DNA of 64,000 bases from Bryobacteraceae bacterium (GTDB taxonomy: Bacteria; Acidobacteriota; Terriglobia; Bryobacterales; Bryobacteraceae). The notes below the pieces were generated by a model. The model was given only the letters and a program-made list of their open reading frames with translations. It searched no databases and was not told the DNA's origin. The stretch is taken from the NCBI GenBank assembly GCA_025056455.1, contig JANWVY010000003.1:1-64000 (forward strand). The letters run 5' to 3'. The stretch's first letter is position 1. Every line of letters starts with the position of its first letter. Position numbers and translations under genes: made by a program. This document shows positions 9,451 through 18,112 of this stretch, in pieces.

Positions 9451-10728
9451 ATGAAACGCAGACACTTTTTGACGCAGCTCTTGTTGACCGCTCCTGGAAC
9501 GGCCACCTTAGCGGCCCAGACGCAGGGAAAGCCCCGCCAGGAAGGGCTACAGCCTCTGGATGGCGGTCGCATCGGAAATGCGGGGCCGTTGAAGATTACG
9601 GATATCAAAACCTTTCTCGTGGGTGCAGGCGGGCGCAACTGGGTGTATGTGAAGGTGCTCACCGACCAAGGCATCTACGGTCTTGGCGAGGCCTACTCGG
9701 CCGGTCCCGACGAAGCCACCATCAAGGTCATCGAGGATTTTAAACTCTGGCTCGTGGGTCAAGATCCGAGGAATGTGCAGTATCTATTTGACCTGATGTA
9801 CAACACAACGCGTTTTCCCGGTGGGTTAGTCATTAATGCCGCTATCAGCGGGATTGAACACGCTTTGTGGGATCTGGCTGGGAAATCGGCTGGTGTCCCC
9901 GTGTGGGCGTTGCTTGGAGGGAGAGTGCGGAATAAGATCCGCGCCTATCAAAGCATCGGTGGAAGCTCACCTCAGGAGGCGGCAGAAAGCGCGCGGAGAC
10001 TCGTCGAGAAATACGGCTATACCGCCATCAAAATGGGCATTATGGCGCCCGGTGACATGCCTCAAAATCAGGCTTTACGACTCAGCGTGGAACGCGTCCG
10101 GGCGGTACGGGAAGCGCTGGGCCCAGATGTCGATATTGGCGTCGACGTCCACACCAAGTTTGTAGAAGTAGAGCGGGCCATGCGCCTGGCCCACGCCTTG
10201 GAGCCTTATCAGGTGATGTGGCTCGAAGAACCCATCCGGCCCGAAAACTTCGCCGCGATGAAAAAGCTGTCCGAACACGTCCGCATTCCGCTTGCGAGCG
10301 GCGAAGCCAATTACATGATTCACGAATTTCGGCCGCTGATTGAGGCCCAGGCTGTTGACTTCGTTCAGCCGGACATTTGTTGCTGCGGCGGCGTGTGGAC
10401 CATGAAGAAAATTGCCGCCATGGCGGAGGCTCAATATATCCGTGTGGCGCCCCACAACCCCATGAGCCCGCTGGCAACAGCGGTGAACGTGCACTTCGCC
10501 GCCTCTACGCCAAATTTTCATATTCTCGAATATCATGCCCCAGACACCAGCCCCTGGAGCGACGTTTTAAAGGAGCCGCTCATGGTTCAAAAAGATGGCT
10601 ATCTTCCCATCCCCAATAAACCTGGATGGGGCGTGGAGCTGAATGAAGAGGCCTTGAAACGATTTCCTCCGAAGCCCTGGCGGCGGGGAACGAATTTCCG
10701 AGCCGACGGATCCATCTACTTCCAATAA
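9451..10728 (+). CDS. exported enolase-superfamily enzyme (mandelate racemase/galactonate dehydratase-like)
   Basis: The product of 425 residues belongs to the mandelate racemase/muconate lactonizing family, which abstracts a proton alpha to a carboxylate on sugar acids. The start at 9451 is set by GGAGG at 9440-9444; an upstream extension to 9385 is not supported. The N-terminus has a signal of the MKRRHFLTQLLL type, so the enzyme seems to be exported. The barrel keeps the expected residues: TAIKMG strand, metal ligands in IGVDVH, WLEEPI and LASGE, and a histidine in VAPHNP. The DVH and PHNP pattern is closest to galactonate-type dehydratases. It stands alone on the plus strand, 240 bases after the glycosyltransferase fusion. 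The exact substrate is unknown. Confidence 0.85.
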   Translation: MKRRHFLTQLLLTAPGTATLAAQTQGKPRQEGLQPLDGGRIGNAGPLKITDIKTFLVGAGGRNWVYVKVLTDQGIYGLGEAYSAGPDEATIKVIEDFKLWLVGQDPRNVQYLFDLMYNTTRFPGGLVINAAISGIEHALWDLAGKSAGVPVWALLGGRVRNKIRAYQSIGGSSPQEAAESARRLVEKYGYTAIKMGIMAPGDMPQNQALRLSVERVRAVREALGPDVDIGVDVHTKFVEVERAMRLAHALEPYQVMWLEEPIRPENFAAMKKLSEHVRIPLASGEANYMIHEFRPLIEAQAVDFVQPDICCCGGVWTMKKIAAMAEAQYIRVAPHNPMSPLATAVNVHFAASTPNFHILEYHAPDTSPWSDVLKEPLMVQKDGYLPIPNKPGWGVELNEEALKRFPPKPWRRGTNFRADGSIYFQ

Positions 10729-10806
10729 TGCGCTGGAATCTCGCCGACTCCCGGACTATTTCCTGGATCCACCATCGCTTCCAAGCTCTCTAAGGGATTG
10801 CGCAAT

Positions 10807-11895
10807 ATGGCCCGCGTCCAAATGCAAAGCGCGACCCTAAAGTTTCGTTTGCAGCCGCCCTCTCGGCGCGGATGGTTTCACCGGATCTTTGGGGAACCGC
10901 GAAAATCGCTGCAGTTGCTCGAGGCCGCCCATGGTTGTCCGCTGTGCTCCCACAGAGACGCCTACTTGTTAGCCAGTTGCGCGCGAGATGGAGCTCCGCT
11001 GCGGACGGTCCTGTGCCGGGGCTGTGGACTGGCGCGCGTCGATCCCCTACCCGATGCGGAGTCGGTGAGCCAGTACTATCGACAGGGCTACCGCCAGGAA
11101 TACAAAGGGGTGGTTGAACCCAAGCTCCACCACGTCCTGCGATCAGGCCGCATCGCAGTCCGTCGAATGAGAATGTTGCGCCGTTGGATTCAGCCCGGGC
11201 AAACCCTTCTCGATGTGGGATGCGGGGGCGGCGAGCTTGTCTTTGTTCTCTCGCGACAGGGAATTGTGGCCTGCGGTCACGAAGAAGATTCGTGTTACGC
11301 CGAATACGCGCGCCGGGAATTTGGAATTGTTGTCAGCGACGGGACCTGGCAAACGTTTGAGGAATGCCAAAACCGGTTTGACATGATCACGCTCTTTCAT
11401 GTTCTAGAACATCTTCCTCAGCCCGTGGAGGCCCTGGCGCGTTTGCGAAGCTGTTTGGCGCCGGACGGACGGGTGGTGGTTGAAGTACCCAACCTAGAGT
11501 TTGCGTTCACGCTCTCTTTGAACCGCTTCCACCGCGCGCACCTCTATCACTTCAATCCGTTCACGTTGTCTGCGGTGGGGGAACGCGCAGGCTTTCGTGC
11601 CTTGGAGGTTTTTACCTCGGAGGATGGAGGCAATGTGACAGCCGTGTTTGCAGCCGGGCCACGACCGGAGGGAGTAGAAAGGGATCTTGGCGCAAACGTC
11701 GCGCGGGTCCTCTCTCAAGAAAGACGCCGAAGCGCGGCGCGCTACTTTCTCTCTCCGATGGTTTGGAAGCGCACTCTGGTCCGCTTAGCCAGGATGGCGG
11801 AAGAACGCATCCGAGTGCAGAGGTATTCCAGTCCTCGCGCGATCCTTGAATCGCTGCTGGCAGGCGAGGCGGGGTCTGAATTCCGAGGTGGCTAG
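10807..11895 (+). CDS. SAM-dependent methyltransferase with N-terminal zinc-ribbon-like motif
   Basis: This 362-residue class I methyltransferase has motif I LLDVGCGGGE, motif II-like CGHEED and post-motif FHVLEHLPQPVEAL. Before it is a four-cysteine element, CPLC...CRGCGLAR (about residues 40-75), as in sugar and polyketide C- or O-methyltransferases that start with a small zinc-binding domain. The start is ATG 10807, with AGGGA 9 bases upstream; a TTG at 10798 is also possible. The C-terminal 100 residues are basic and may bind a lipid or polysaccharide precursor. The methyl acceptor is unknown. The gene is convergent with the TonB receptor that follows, and a shared hairpin lies between them. 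Confidence 0.85.
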   Translation: MARVQMQSATLKFRLQPPSRRGWFHRIFGEPRKSLQLLEAAHGCPLCSHRDAYLLASCARDGAPLRTVLCRGCGLARVDPLPDAESVSQYYRQGYRQEYKGVVEPKLHHVLRSGRIAVRRMRMLRRWIQPGQTLLDVGCGGGELVFVLSRQGIVACGHEEDSCYAEYARREFGIVVSDGTWQTFEECQNRFDMITLFHVLEHLPQPVEALARLRSCLAPDGRVVVEVPNLEFAFTLSLNRFHRAHLYHFNPFTLSAVGERAGFRALEVFTSEDGGNVTAVFAAGPRPEGVERDLGANVARVLSQERRRSAARYFLSPMVWKRTLVRLARMAEERIRVQRYSSPRAILESLLAGEAGSEFRGG

Positions 11896-11957
11896 CCGTT
11901 TGCAAGACTTCGCTTGCTTCGCCGTCCGGCTTCCCCAAAAAAGTCTAGACGGCGAGA

Positions 11958-11998
11958 GCGCCCGCTTTGCGATGTGGCTGGACACCGGAAGCGGGCGC
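11958..11998. terminator. hairpin between convergent genes (possible bidirectional terminator)
   Basis: GCGCCCGCTT (11958-11967) and AAGCGGGCGC (11989-11998) form a perfect 10-bp stem with a 21-base loop. It lies between the ends of the methyltransferase and the minus-strand TonB receptor. On the minus strand a run of six T follows about 14 bases later (11938-11943 region). The spacing is not ideal for an intrinsic terminator. Confidence 0.45.
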
Positions 11999-12016
11999 CG
12001 ATTGCAAGTCAAATGC

Positions 12017-15000
12017 TTAGAAGCTGTACTTCATGGCCACCTGGATTTGGCGGTTATCCACCCGCGTGCTGCTAATAACGCCATAGGTAGGTGTCCGCAA
12101 CGTCACCCCCGGTTGTCCGAAATTGGGCCGGTTCGGCGCATTGAAGAACTCGCCGCGCAACTCCAAGGTGTGCTGGTCGGAATGGAAGCGGAAGAATTTA
12201 TTGATCGAGGCGTCTACGCTGGCGATTCCAGGCCCGATCACCGTGTTGCGCCCGGCTGTGCCGTAGCGGAAAACAGGCTGCGGGGCGCCCGGGGGAACAC
12301 CCAAACGGTCCACATAGGCTTCGGTATTAAAGAAGCGGTTGAGTGACTTTTCCTTATCCGGGAGATTCGCTTTGACGCCCGGTACGGCATCTGGCTTGCA
12401 ATAGCCGCCACCATTCTGGATATTGCCGGGTCCACAGAATACGGTCGCCGGGAAGCCGTCTTGGAAAGTCACGATACCTCCCAGTTGCCAGCCGCCGAAC
12501 AGGAAGTTCAAGGCGCGGTTTTCAATACCGATCTTGCGCCCGCGGCCAAACGGCAACTCGTAGAGGAACGAGGCCGTAAAGCGCTGCCGGAAATCGAACG
12601 CCGAAAGTCCTCGCTCTCCCCGCAGATTGTAATTATCCGAAGGAGTCAACGGATCGCCATCGGTAGTGCGAATTCCCGATCCGTTGTCGATAGATTTGCC
12701 GTAGGCATAAGAGCCGAGCAGCGTGAACCCGTTGGCGAACCGGTGCTGGAGGCGCATCTGGAGCGCGTGGTAAATCGAATTCGACGGCGCGTTCATATTC
12801 TGGAACGAACCGTTGAACTTCGGGAACGGACGGTTCAAGTTGGGGTTTCCCGGACGCGGCTCAGGATTGTTATAAGAGGTCAATCGCCGCAGCTTGACTC
12901 CGGTTGACCCCATATAGGTAATTTCAAGTGACATGTCCTTGGTCAGCTGGCGCTGGATGGAGGCTTGCCACTGGTTGACGTAAGAAGTCCGCTCGCCATA
13001 CTGGTTGATCAACAAGAAGGAGGGCGAGCCCACGGACGTAAAGAGACGGTTCCAGAAGAGATTGGGTCGAGTCGTGTCGGCCGTTTCCGCTTGGCGGATC
13101 GTGAAAGGGATATTCCGCACAATGTCGAAGACGGCGTTGGCGATGTCACGCACGTAATAGATCCCGAACCCAGATCGCAGCACGGTTTTCTGAGTGAGCT
13201 GATACGCAAGCCCGACGCGAGGCCCAAAATCATTGCGGTCGGGTACGCCAGCGCCGCGACCAAAGCGCCCGTCGCGCACGAGCTGCCAGCCCGGGGGCGC
13301 TGGAAACTGTGGGTTGCCTTGATAAACGTCTCCCTTGCCAGCACGCACAAACACCGGCTCGCGCGAGTTATCCCAGGCGAAGTCGACATTCACAATCGCA
13401 TCGTGTTTGTCCATGAAGGGAGATTCGTATTCCCAACGCAACCCCCAATTCATGGTGAGTTTCCGAGTGATTTTCCAAGTGTCCTGGATATAGAGCGCCA
13501 TGTAGTTCTGGCGGAAATTGGCAATGGGAGCGCCCACCTGACCTTCGGTGGACGACATCAATCCCAGCAGCATATCTGCCATCGGTTCACCCGTGTACTG
13601 GCCATTCCAGGTGAAGCGTCCGCGGGGAACGACGGCCCCAATCTGGTTGTAACGCAAGCGCCGGAACTCCCCTCCAAACTTGAAGGAGTGCTTCCCCACG
13701 GTCCAGGAAAAGTTATCCGTGAACTGGAAGGTAGTGTTCCAATTCACAAAGGGACAATCGTTGCATTCGCCAACGTTGGCAAAGCCACTGATCTGAAAAA
13801 CGGGGATGCCCCAGAAAAGCGGATCTTGCGAGATGCCTTCCAAGCCTAACTCGGCCACCACGTTGCGGCGGAAGGCTCGCTGCTGGATGTTTGCTGAGTT
13901 GAAGTAATTCATCCCAAATTTGAATTCGTTGACTTTGCTCGGTCCGAAAACAGCCGTGTGGCCAAGAACGCCTTGCTGGCCGAGGACGTCCACGTTATTG
14001 CCTTGATCGAAAATCACGGATGGGATGTACTGTGGCTCTTTGGTCTGTGAGAACCGGAAAAAGAAGTTGTGGTTTTGTGAGGCGCTGAAATCGTTACGGA
14101 CGGTAAATTGGTTCCCGTCGGTGCGGCGGCTCTCATTATTGAGATAGTTGTTGGTGATGCCCAGCGGACCACTGCCAGCCTGATTCGGCAAGGGATAGAA
14201 CTCATTCAGCACGCGGCGCGAGATCGGGTGAATACGGCTTTCCGGAATGATAGCGTTTGGAAAAACTTGGCCGGGGTTATCGGGATCTCGAATCGGTCGG
14301 TTTAAAAAGCCAAAGTTGCCCGAACGGAAGCGAGCATCTGGGAGCGTGCTGATGCGCGTCAAGGATCGCCGCTCCCGCAATCCCTCATAGTTGAACATGA
14401 AAAACAGGCGGTTTTTGCCGTTGTACAGTTTTGGCACTAACACTGGTCCGGAGAACGTGCCGCCAAATTGATTCCGCTTAAAGGGTGGAGTCGGATCGGT
14501 GGGGCGGGCAAAAAAGTCTCGCGCGTCGAAAAAGGAGTTGCGCACAAAAGCGAAAGCAACACCATGAAACTGGTTTGACCCTGACTTCGTCGTGACGTTC
14601 ACTTGCGCAATCGCCCGGCCGTATTCCGCCGAAAAGAGCCCCGACTCGACCTTAAACTCTTGCAGAGCATCGATCGATGGCAGGAAAAGATAGGTGTTAA
14701 AGTTCGGATCGGTGTTCTCAATGCCGTCTAGGGCGTAGTGGTTGAAGTGGACACGCTGGCCAGCCACATTGAGCGCAAAGGAATTCCGCGCTCCGCCCAT
14801 GCGCTGTTGGCCTTGCGAAGAGGCAGGCCCGTTGGTTGTGGCTCCCGGAATGAGCGAGGCCAGCTGAAGGTAGTTGCGGCCGTTCAACGGTAGCTCCACG
14901 ATGCGTTTATTCTCAATCACCGTACCCACGGACGTCGTCTCTGTTTCCAGAACGGGAACACCGCCCGTTACTTCGATGACCTCGGCCACGTTGCCCACGG

Positions 15001-15316
15001 CCAGGGTAAAGTCCACAGCCGCTACCTGTCCTACTTGGAGCACGACGTTTGAACGGGTTTGGGTTTGAAAGCCCTGCATTTCTACTTTTACCGTGTAGGC
15101 GCCGGGAATAAGCGCGGGTGCCGTGTAAATACCCTGTTCGTTGGTGCGCAAAATGCGCGAAAAACCAGTGGCCGGATTCGTGATGGTCACAGTAGCACCT
15201 GAGACCACCGCTCCGGAAGAATCCGTCACGGTGCCGGTGATATCAGCGGTCCCTGCCTGTCCGAAGAGCAGAAAGGTGAAAACACAACTTGCGAGACAAA
15301 TCTTGGCAAGAAGCAT
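12017..15316 (-). CDS. TonB-dependent receptor, Oar-like, with carboxypeptidase-regulatory-like N-domain
   Basis: The 1,099-residue outer-membrane protein has a signal peptide, then a beta-sandwich domain (DITGTVTDSSGAVVSGATVT, about residues 23-105). A plug follows with the conserved VELPLNGRNYLQLA, and then a long barrel ending in aromatic Phe (KYSF). This is the Oar-like family that is greatly expanded in Acidobacteriota and is thought to import large or polymeric substrates using TonB energy. The start ATG at 15316 follows AGGGGA; an in-frame extension to 15349 lacks support and would hide the signal peptide. It is divergent from the FecA-like receptor at 15615. The ligand is not evident. 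Confidence 0.9.
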   Translation of the reverse strand: MLLAKICLASCVFTFLLFGQAGTADITGTVTDSSGAVVSGATVTITNPATGFSRILRTNEQGIYTAPALIPGAYTVKVEMQGFQTQTRSNVVLQVGQVAAVDFTLAVGNVAEVIEVTGGVPVLETETTSVGTVIENKRIVELPLNGRNYLQLASLIPGATTNGPASSQGQQRMGGARNSFALNVAGQRVHFNHYALDGIENTDPNFNTYLFLPSIDALQEFKVESGLFSAEYGRAIAQVNVTTKSGSNQFHGVAFAFVRNSFFDARDFFARPTDPTPPFKRNQFGGTFSGPVLVPKLYNGKNRLFFMFNYEGLRERRSLTRISTLPDARFRSGNFGFLNRPIRDPDNPGQVFPNAIIPESRIHPISRRVLNEFYPLPNQAGSGPLGITNNYLNNESRRTDGNQFTVRNDFSASQNHNFFFRFSQTKEPQYIPSVIFDQGNNVDVLGQQGVLGHTAVFGPSKVNEFKFGMNYFNSANIQQRAFRRNVVAELGLEGISQDPLFWGIPVFQISGFANVGECNDCPFVNWNTTFQFTDNFSWTVGKHSFKFGGEFRRLRYNQIGAVVPRGRFTWNGQYTGEPMADMLLGLMSSTEGQVGAPIANFRQNYMALYIQDTWKITRKLTMNWGLRWEYESPFMDKHDAIVNVDFAWDNSREPVFVRAGKGDVYQGNPQFPAPPGWQLVRDGRFGRGAGVPDRNDFGPRVGLAYQLTQKTVLRSGFGIYYVRDIANAVFDIVRNIPFTIRQAETADTTRPNLFWNRLFTSVGSPSFLLINQYGERTSYVNQWQASIQRQLTKDMSLEITYMGSTGVKLRRLTSYNNPEPRPGNPNLNRPFPKFNGSFQNMNAPSNSIYHALQMRLQHRFANGFTLLGSYAYGKSIDNGSGIRTTDGDPLTPSDNYNLRGERGLSAFDFRQRFTASFLYELPFGRGRKIGIENRALNFLFGGWQLGGIVTFQDGFPATVFCGPGNIQNGGGYCKPDAVPGVKANLPDKEKSLNRFFNTEAYVDRLGVPPGAPQPVFRYGTAGRNTVIGPGIASVDASINKFFRFHSDQHTLELRGEFFNAPNRPNFGQPGVTLRTPTYGVISSTRVDNRQIQVAMKYSF

Positions 15317-15570
15317 GTCACGTCCCCTAATCGCGTTTGACGCTATCAAACGTGGCGCCTAGAAGTCAATGGCTGCTTGGTGAATTTCCTGCCCCGGTGG
15401 CGGGCGCCTACGCGGCGGCCAAGGCGAGTGCGCCGGGAGGCCTTTTCCGCAGGGATTTCTTCGTCGGAGAGGCGGGTGAGCCAAAGTGGACTCCAGTGGG
15501 CGGCCTTGCCCGAAGCAGCCCGGGAACGACTAGCTGCAAACCATTTTCGCCAATTCCGCCGCTTTCCCTC

Positions 15571-15598
15571 TTGATCTCCGCTCATCTTCGTATATAAT
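15571..15598 (+). promoter_or_regulatory. sigma-70 promoter of the FecA-like receptor
   Basis: TTGATC (15571-15576), a 16-base spacer, and a perfect TATAAT (15593-15598). Transcription would begin near 15605, only about 10 bases before the ATG at 15615. This rules out the in-frame ATG at 15597, which lies inside the -10 box. Confidence 0.75.
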
Positions 15599-15614
15599 GC
15601 AACTGAATTGCTAT

Positions 15615-18014
15615 ATGAAACGGGCTTTCATGAATTTGTTCTTCCTTCTCGTGGTACTCGCCGCTGGAGGCCTGGCCCTGCGAGCCGAGGCCCGAACCGT
15701 GGAGCTTAGGGGAAAAGTCCTCGACTCCACGGGCGCGGTGATTCCGCTAGCGACTGTGACCGCTCGCAATCTCGTCTCTGCAAGCGAACAGTTTGCAGAG
15801 ACAGGCGGCGATGGAGTGTTTGTCTTTCGAGAGCTTTCTGCTGGCGTGTATGAATTCACGGTCAGCGCGCGCGGCTTCGGCGCCCGACGTTCCACGGTGC
15901 GAGTGAGCGAACAAAACGCAGAGCTGGTCATCCGGCTAGATCCCGCGGACGTCGTGGAGGAGGTGAGAGTCTCCGCAGGGCAGATTGTTGCGGCGCCTGA
16001 AGAGCTAGAGCGGCTGCCCGGTTCGGTCGGTTTCATCTCTGCAAGCACTTTGCAAGAAAGCCGCGTCTTCACGACAGACGAGGCCTTGCGGAAGGTCAGC
16101 GGAGTTCACACCCGTGGGGAAGAAGGCTTCGGACTGCGCCCGAATATTGGCATCCGGGGCCTAAATCCGACGCGCTCCAGCCGCGTTTTGCTGCTCGAGG
16201 ATGGCGTCCCGCTTTCTTACGCTCCGTATGGCGACAACGCCTCGTATTACCACCCGCCGATTGACCGCTTTGAAAGCGTGGAGGTGGTCAAAGGCGCAGG
16301 GCAGATTGTCTATGGACCGATGACCGTGGGAGGCGTGATCAACTACGTGACCCCTCCCGTGCCCGACCGCCGAGGCGGCGCGCTCACCTTGCTGGGTGGC
16401 AATCGCGACTACTTCAACGGTCACCTGCAATACGGTGGAAACCTCGGTAAGACGGGGCTGCTGTTCGATGTCGTGCGCAAGCAAGGCGAGGGAGCAAGAG
16501 AGAACCTCCGCCATGGCTTGAACGACTTTAACGCCAAGTCGATTACCAATTTGAAAACGAATCAAACCTTGGGTGTTCGCTTCAACTATTACAGCGAAGA
16601 TTCCAACGTGGCCTACTCGGGTCTGCGCCAGTCCGAATGGGATGTGAATCCCCGCGGCAATCCGTTTCGCAACGACTACTTCTACATTGACCGCTTTGGC
16701 GCTTCTGTGAATCACACGTGGGCGCCCTCAAGCAACGTGTTTGTCTCGACAAATGCGTATAGCTCAATCTTCAACCGGGACTGGTGGCGGCAGTCAGGCA
16801 ATTCGGCGCAAAGACCGAACGACGCCGATGACCCAGCCTGCGGCGGAATGCAGAATCTGAACACGACCTGCGGCAACGAGGGCCGTCTGCGCCACTACGC
16901 TACCTGGGGTGTGGAGCCAAAAGTGCGCGTCAATCATCGGTGGTTTTCAGTGGCCAGCGAATCGGATTTTGGCGTCCGTTATCACGATGAACTTCAGGAG
17001 CGGCACCAGAAAAACGGTCCTCTGCCGAATTCGCGCGACGGGGTCTTAGTAGAAAACAACGAACGTCACGCGCGGGCGGTTTCTGCTTTCTGGCAGAACC
17101 GCCTCTTGCTCGGAGGCCTCACCATTACGCCCGGCCTGCGGTTCGAGCACGTGCGCTACCGCCGGGTGAATTTTCTGCTCAATCCGCCCGGAGGGGTTCG
17201 GGGGGCGACCCGGCTCACCCAGTGGATCCCTGGCCTTGGTTTGGCTTACTCCAACCGCCGGGTGACCTTCTTCACTGGCTTGCATCGCGGATTCGCACCT
17301 CCCCGCGTTGAAGACGTGATCAATAACAACACCGGCGCAAGCTTGGAACTGGATCCCGAACTGAGTTGGAATTACGAAGGCGGCATGCGTCTGCGCCTCG
17401 CGCGCGACTCGCAGTGGGAAGTCACCTACTTCCGCATGAACTTCTCCAATCAGATTATCCCGGCGAGTGTTGCTGGTGGCATTGGCGCTACGCTGACTAA
17501 CGCCGGCCGGACCTTGCATGAGGGGTTCGAGATTGGCGGACGCCACAGCTTTCGAAACATAGCCTCGAGCCGGCACAGCGTGGTTCTCCGCACGGCTTAC
17601 ACCTTCCTCGGAAACGCCGAATTCCGAGGCCGGCGATTCAGCGCGGTCCCTGGTTTTAGCAATGTTTTGATCACGGGAAACCGGCTGCCCTACGCGCCGA
17701 AGAACCTGCTCACGGCTAGCGTGAGCTACTGGCATTCAAGTGGTCTGAATCTAATGGTGGAAAACGTCTATACCGACCGGCAATTTAGCGATGATTTGAA
17801 TACGCGTGGCGGCACGCCGGATGGTCAGCAAGGTTTAATCCCCGGCAACGCCATCTGGAACGCAACCCTCAACTATCCCGTCGAGCAATGGCGCACCAAC
17901 TTTTTTATTACCACGAAAAACATGCTAGACCGTCTCGTGATTGTGGACCGCACCAGAGGCCTGCTCCCTGGGATTCCAAGACTTGTTCAGTTCGGCATTC
18001 GCATTGGGTTTTAA
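15615..18014 (+). CDS. TonB-dependent siderophore/ferric-citrate-type receptor (FecA-like)
   Basis: This 799-residue outer-membrane receptor has a signal peptide, a carboxypeptidase-regulatory-like domain (VELRGKVLDSTGAVIPLATV, about residues 30-110) and a classic siderophore-receptor plug. The plug motifs include LRPNIGIRGLNPTRSS, LLEDGVPLSYAPYGD and VEVVKGAGQIVYGP. The barrel ends in IRIGF, with a terminal Phe. The layout is that of Fe(III)-dicitrate receptors, and it is shorter than the Oar-like proteins. The start follows from the promoter placement: the -10 box covers the earlier ATG at 15597. It is transcribed away from the Oar-like receptor across about 300 bases. No FecR/FecI pair is adjacent, so regulation by a cell-surface signal is not indicated. 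Confidence 0.9.
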   Translation: MKRAFMNLFFLLVVLAAGGLALRAEARTVELRGKVLDSTGAVIPLATVTARNLVSASEQFAETGGDGVFVFRELSAGVYEFTVSARGFGARRSTVRVSEQNAELVIRLDPADVVEEVRVSAGQIVAAPEELERLPGSVGFISASTLQESRVFTTDEALRKVSGVHTRGEEGFGLRPNIGIRGLNPTRSSRVLLLEDGVPLSYAPYGDNASYYHPPIDRFESVEVVKGAGQIVYGPMTVGGVINYVTPPVPDRRGGALTLLGGNRDYFNGHLQYGGNLGKTGLLFDVVRKQGEGARENLRHGLNDFNAKSITNLKTNQTLGVRFNYYSEDSNVAYSGLRQSEWDVNPRGNPFRNDYFYIDRFGASVNHTWAPSSNVFVSTNAYSSIFNRDWWRQSGNSAQRPNDADDPACGGMQNLNTTCGNEGRLRHYATWGVEPKVRVNHRWFSVASESDFGVRYHDELQERHQKNGPLPNSRDGVLVENNERHARAVSAFWQNRLLLGGLTITPGLRFEHVRYRRVNFLLNPPGGVRGATRLTQWIPGLGLAYSNRRVTFFTGLHRGFAPPRVEDVINNNTGASLELDPELSWNYEGGMRLRLARDSQWEVTYFRMNFSNQIIPASVAGGIGATLTNAGRTLHEGFEIGGRHSFRNIASSRHSVVLRTAYTFLGNAEFRGRRFSAVPGFSNVLITGNRLPYAPKNLLTASVSYWHSSGLNLMVENVYTDRQFSDDLNTRGGTPDGQQGLIPGNAIWNATLNYPVEQWRTNFFITTKNMLDRLVIVDRTRGLLPGIPRLVQFGIRIGF

Positions 18015-18098
18015 AGCAAGCGTGGGCCCAGCTGCCGCTGCTGCCGAGGGAAAAGAGGTGAAAGCGACGAGCCGACGGCGAATCCATACGCTGTTCTG

Positions 18099-18104
18099 TA
18101 GAAT
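18099..18104 (+). promoter_or_regulatory. possible -10 element TAGAAT
   Basis: TAGAAT lies 8 bases before the ATG at 18113, and no Shine-Dalgarno sequence is visible. No convincing -35 is seen. The position would give a leaderless or near-leaderless transcript. Confidence 0.35.
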
Positions 18105-18112
18105 GAAGTTGC

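Noticed and set aside
11958-11998. Strong intrinsic terminator for both flanking genes
   Set aside because: The stem is perfect but the loop is long and no T-run follows it directly, so it is kept only as a low-confidence hairpin.
12965-13849. Long plus-strand frame (294 codons) opposite the Oar-like receptor
   Set aside because: It is antisense to a clear TonB-receptor gene, has no ribosome-binding site and no recognisable domain.
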